Assembly: GCA_963763095.1 (NCBI GenBank)
Contig: CAVXNR010000017.1
Location: 167,717-231,716, forward strand
Length of the DNA stretch: 64,000 nt
Source of the DNA: CAVUCH01 sp963763095
GTDB lineage: Bacteria > Acidobacteriota > Vicinamibacteria > Vicinamibacterales > JAENWD01
Direction of reading: 5' to 3'
The notes beneath the pieces were generated by a model. The model ran no database searches, had not been told where the DNA came from, and was given only the letters and a program-made list of their open reading frames with translations. Of the stretch, positions 62,948 to 64,000 are shown piece after piece. A program made the position numbers and the translations under genes. How positions within the stretch are numbered: the first letter of the stretch is position 1; the number at the start of each line of letters is the position of its first letter.

Positions 62948-63574
62948 TCAGTGTTTCGCCGCAGGCCGTAGGCCGAGACGCGCGGCCATTGTCACCAGGT
63001 CCGGCAGCGAGTCAGCCTTCATCTTGCGCATCACCTGGCCTCGGTGCGCCTTCACGGTGATCTCGCTGATGCCGAGTTCGCCCCCGACCTGTTTGTTCAA
63101 CAGGCCGGACACGACCCATGCCATCACCTCGCGTTCGCGCGGAGTGAGTGACGCGTAGCAGTCCCGCAAGACCCGCAGCTCCGAATCCTGATGGAGTGCG
63201 GTTCGACTTCGCTCTATAGCACTGCGAATGGCGTTCAGCAGCACATCGTCCTTGAACGGCTTCGTCAGGAACTCGACGGCTCCTGCCTTCATCGCTTGCA
63301 CGCTCATCGGCACGTCGCCATGTCCGGTGATGAAGATGATCGGCATGTCGGTCCGCTCCGCGAGTTGCTGCTGCAACTCGAGGCCGCTGAGCCCAGGCAG
63401 CGTCACATCAAGCACCAGGCAGCACGGAACGGTCGCGCGAGGGCGGGAGAGGAACTCTTGTGCGGATGCGAACGTTTCGGGTCGCCAGCCTGCGGTTCTG
63501 ATCGACAGCTCCAGCGATTCGCGCACGGAGACGTCGTCGTCGACGACGAAGACGATGGACGTGACGTCCGGCAT
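62948..63574 (-). CDS. FixJ-family response regulator
   Basis: 208 residues. Receiver: VFVVDDDVSVRESLE, phosphoacceptor Asp in CLVLDVTLPGLSG, Thr in IFITGHGD, Lys in FLTKPFKDD. LuxR/FixJ helix-turn-helix: SLTPREREVMAWVVSGLLNKQVGGELGISEITVKAHRGQVM. The ATG start has GAGG 5 bases upstream. Its kinase is not in the window. It lies 87 bp downstream of a receiver-only gene on the same strand. Confidence 0.9.
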   Translation of the reverse strand: MPDVTSIVFVVDDDVSVRESLELSIRTAGWRPETFASAQEFLSRPRATVPCCLVLDVTLPGLSGLELQQQLAERTDMPIIFITGHGDVPMSVQAMKAGAVEFLTKPFKDDVLLNAIRSAIERSRTALHQDSELRVLRDCYASLTPREREVMAWVVSGLLNKQVGGELGISEITVKAHRGQVMRKMKADSLPDLVTMAARLGLRPAAKH

Positions 63575-63661
63575 CGTTACCTCGATCGACCGAGCTGCGA
63601 TCGCCGAACTCACAGTATATGGCTCTCGATCGATCCTGCCGGGTCCTCATGGTCGTCATGC

Positions 63662-64000
63662 TTACCTCATCCGAAGCGCGGCGTTGAGCGCGTCGAGCAG
63701 CGCCGCCTCGCTGAACGGCTTGGACAGGCACGCCGCTGCGCCCTGCGCGAGCAGGCGCGGACGGATGGTCTTGTCTCCGTTGGCCGTGATGAAGACAATC
63801 GGGATCTCCTGCTGCCGATGTATCAATTCCTGTTGCAGTTCGGGACCAGACATGTCAGGCATCGCGATGTCGAGAAGCAGACAGCTCGTCTCGCTGACAG
63901 CGTTCGACGCGAGGAACGCTTCGGCCGATGAGAACGCCTGGACGGCAAAGCCGAATTGCCGCAGCAAGTCTGGCAGCGACTCACGCACGGACTCGTCGTC
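63662..64000 (-). CDS. Receiver-domain protein, N terminus outside window
   Basis: The last 112 codons of a receiver: DDESVRESLPDLL at the window edge, phosphoacceptor Asp in LLLDIAMPDMSG, Thr in IVFITANGD, Lys in LSKPFSEA, and an early stop after LNAALRMR. There is no output domain. It is probably co-transcribed with the FixJ regulator and may relay phosphate to it or to a kinase upstream of the window. Confidence 0.85.
   Translation of the reverse strand, partial: DDESVRESLPDLLRQFGFAVQAFSSAEAFLASNAVSETSCLLLDIAMPDMSGPELQQELIHRQQEIPIVFITANGDKTIRPRLLAQGAAACLSKPFSEAALLDALNAALRMR

Overview
The window reads as chromosomal DNA of a GC-rich, Gram-negative bacterium, most likely an acidobacterium (perhaps Vicinamibacterales-like; this is inference). 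The clues are a von Willebrand protein of the type known as the VWFA-related acidobacterial domain (18917-21037), Tat-exported putative glycosidases, an AmgK/MurU pair, a two-gene outer-membrane electron conduit, and frequent TTG or leaderless starts. There is no phage, insertion sequence or CRISPR array. There is one tRNA (Gln, anticodon TTG).

Layout. 1-5.1 kb: the end of a Tat-exported putative glycosidase operon, two VapBC-type toxin-antitoxin pairs flanking an Asp/Glu racemase, and two tiny genes facing away from each other across an inverted repeat. 5.2-10.2 kb: acetyl-CoA hydrolase/transferase, a PAS histidine kinase, a lone receiver and an NtrC-type sigma-54 activator (frameshifted). 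10.4-18.1 kb: an alcohol dehydrogenase behind a near-consensus sigma-54 promoter, then a decaheme cytochrome (MtrA/DmsE type) and an MtrB/PioB-type outer-membrane barrel behind a second sigma-54-like promoter, then a TPR-containing sigma-54 activator. 18.3-24.7 kb: a zinc-ribbon hypothetical, the VWFA protein (two frameshifts), internally deleted remnants of RtcB and archease around an inverted repeat cluster, an M24 peptidase and a frameshifted DegQ-type protease. 25-31.5 kb: CYTH protein, MurU/AmgK, sugar isomerase, AsnRS, RimO. 31.5-41.7 kb: the classical translation cluster rimP-nusA-infB-DUF503-rbfA-nrnA-truB-rpsO-pnp, all intact. 41.9-53.6 kb: cupredoxin, M48 protease, DUF4097 lipoprotein, SMC, S41 protease, TatA/TatC, tRNA-Gln, DUF1579, a methyltransferase-like membrane protein and DinB. 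53.7-64 kb: an accessory stretch with flavin oxidases, an HxlR regulator facing away from an FAD oxidase across a clear operator, NDH-2, a run of decayed genes (59.6-61.7 kb), an Asp-box protein and two FixJ/receiver proteins.

The most interesting unit is the conduit at 11.8-18.1 kb. A sigma-54 promoter, the decaheme periplasmic cytochrome, its outer-membrane sleeve and an adjacent sigma-54 activator suggest a regulated trans-outer-membrane electron pathway. No extracellular MtrC-like cytochrome lies in the window.

Two dispersed repeat classes stand out. One is a hairpin whose stem varies with compensatory changes and which carries a conserved CCACAT tag. The other is a set of intergenic arrays with a strict 7-bp period, usually arranged as inverted arms at the 3' ends of genes. 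Single-base frame disruptions are confined to 9.4-23.6 kb and 59.5-61.7 kb, while the 35 kb between them is clean. That pattern is relevant to whether they are real decay or assembly error.
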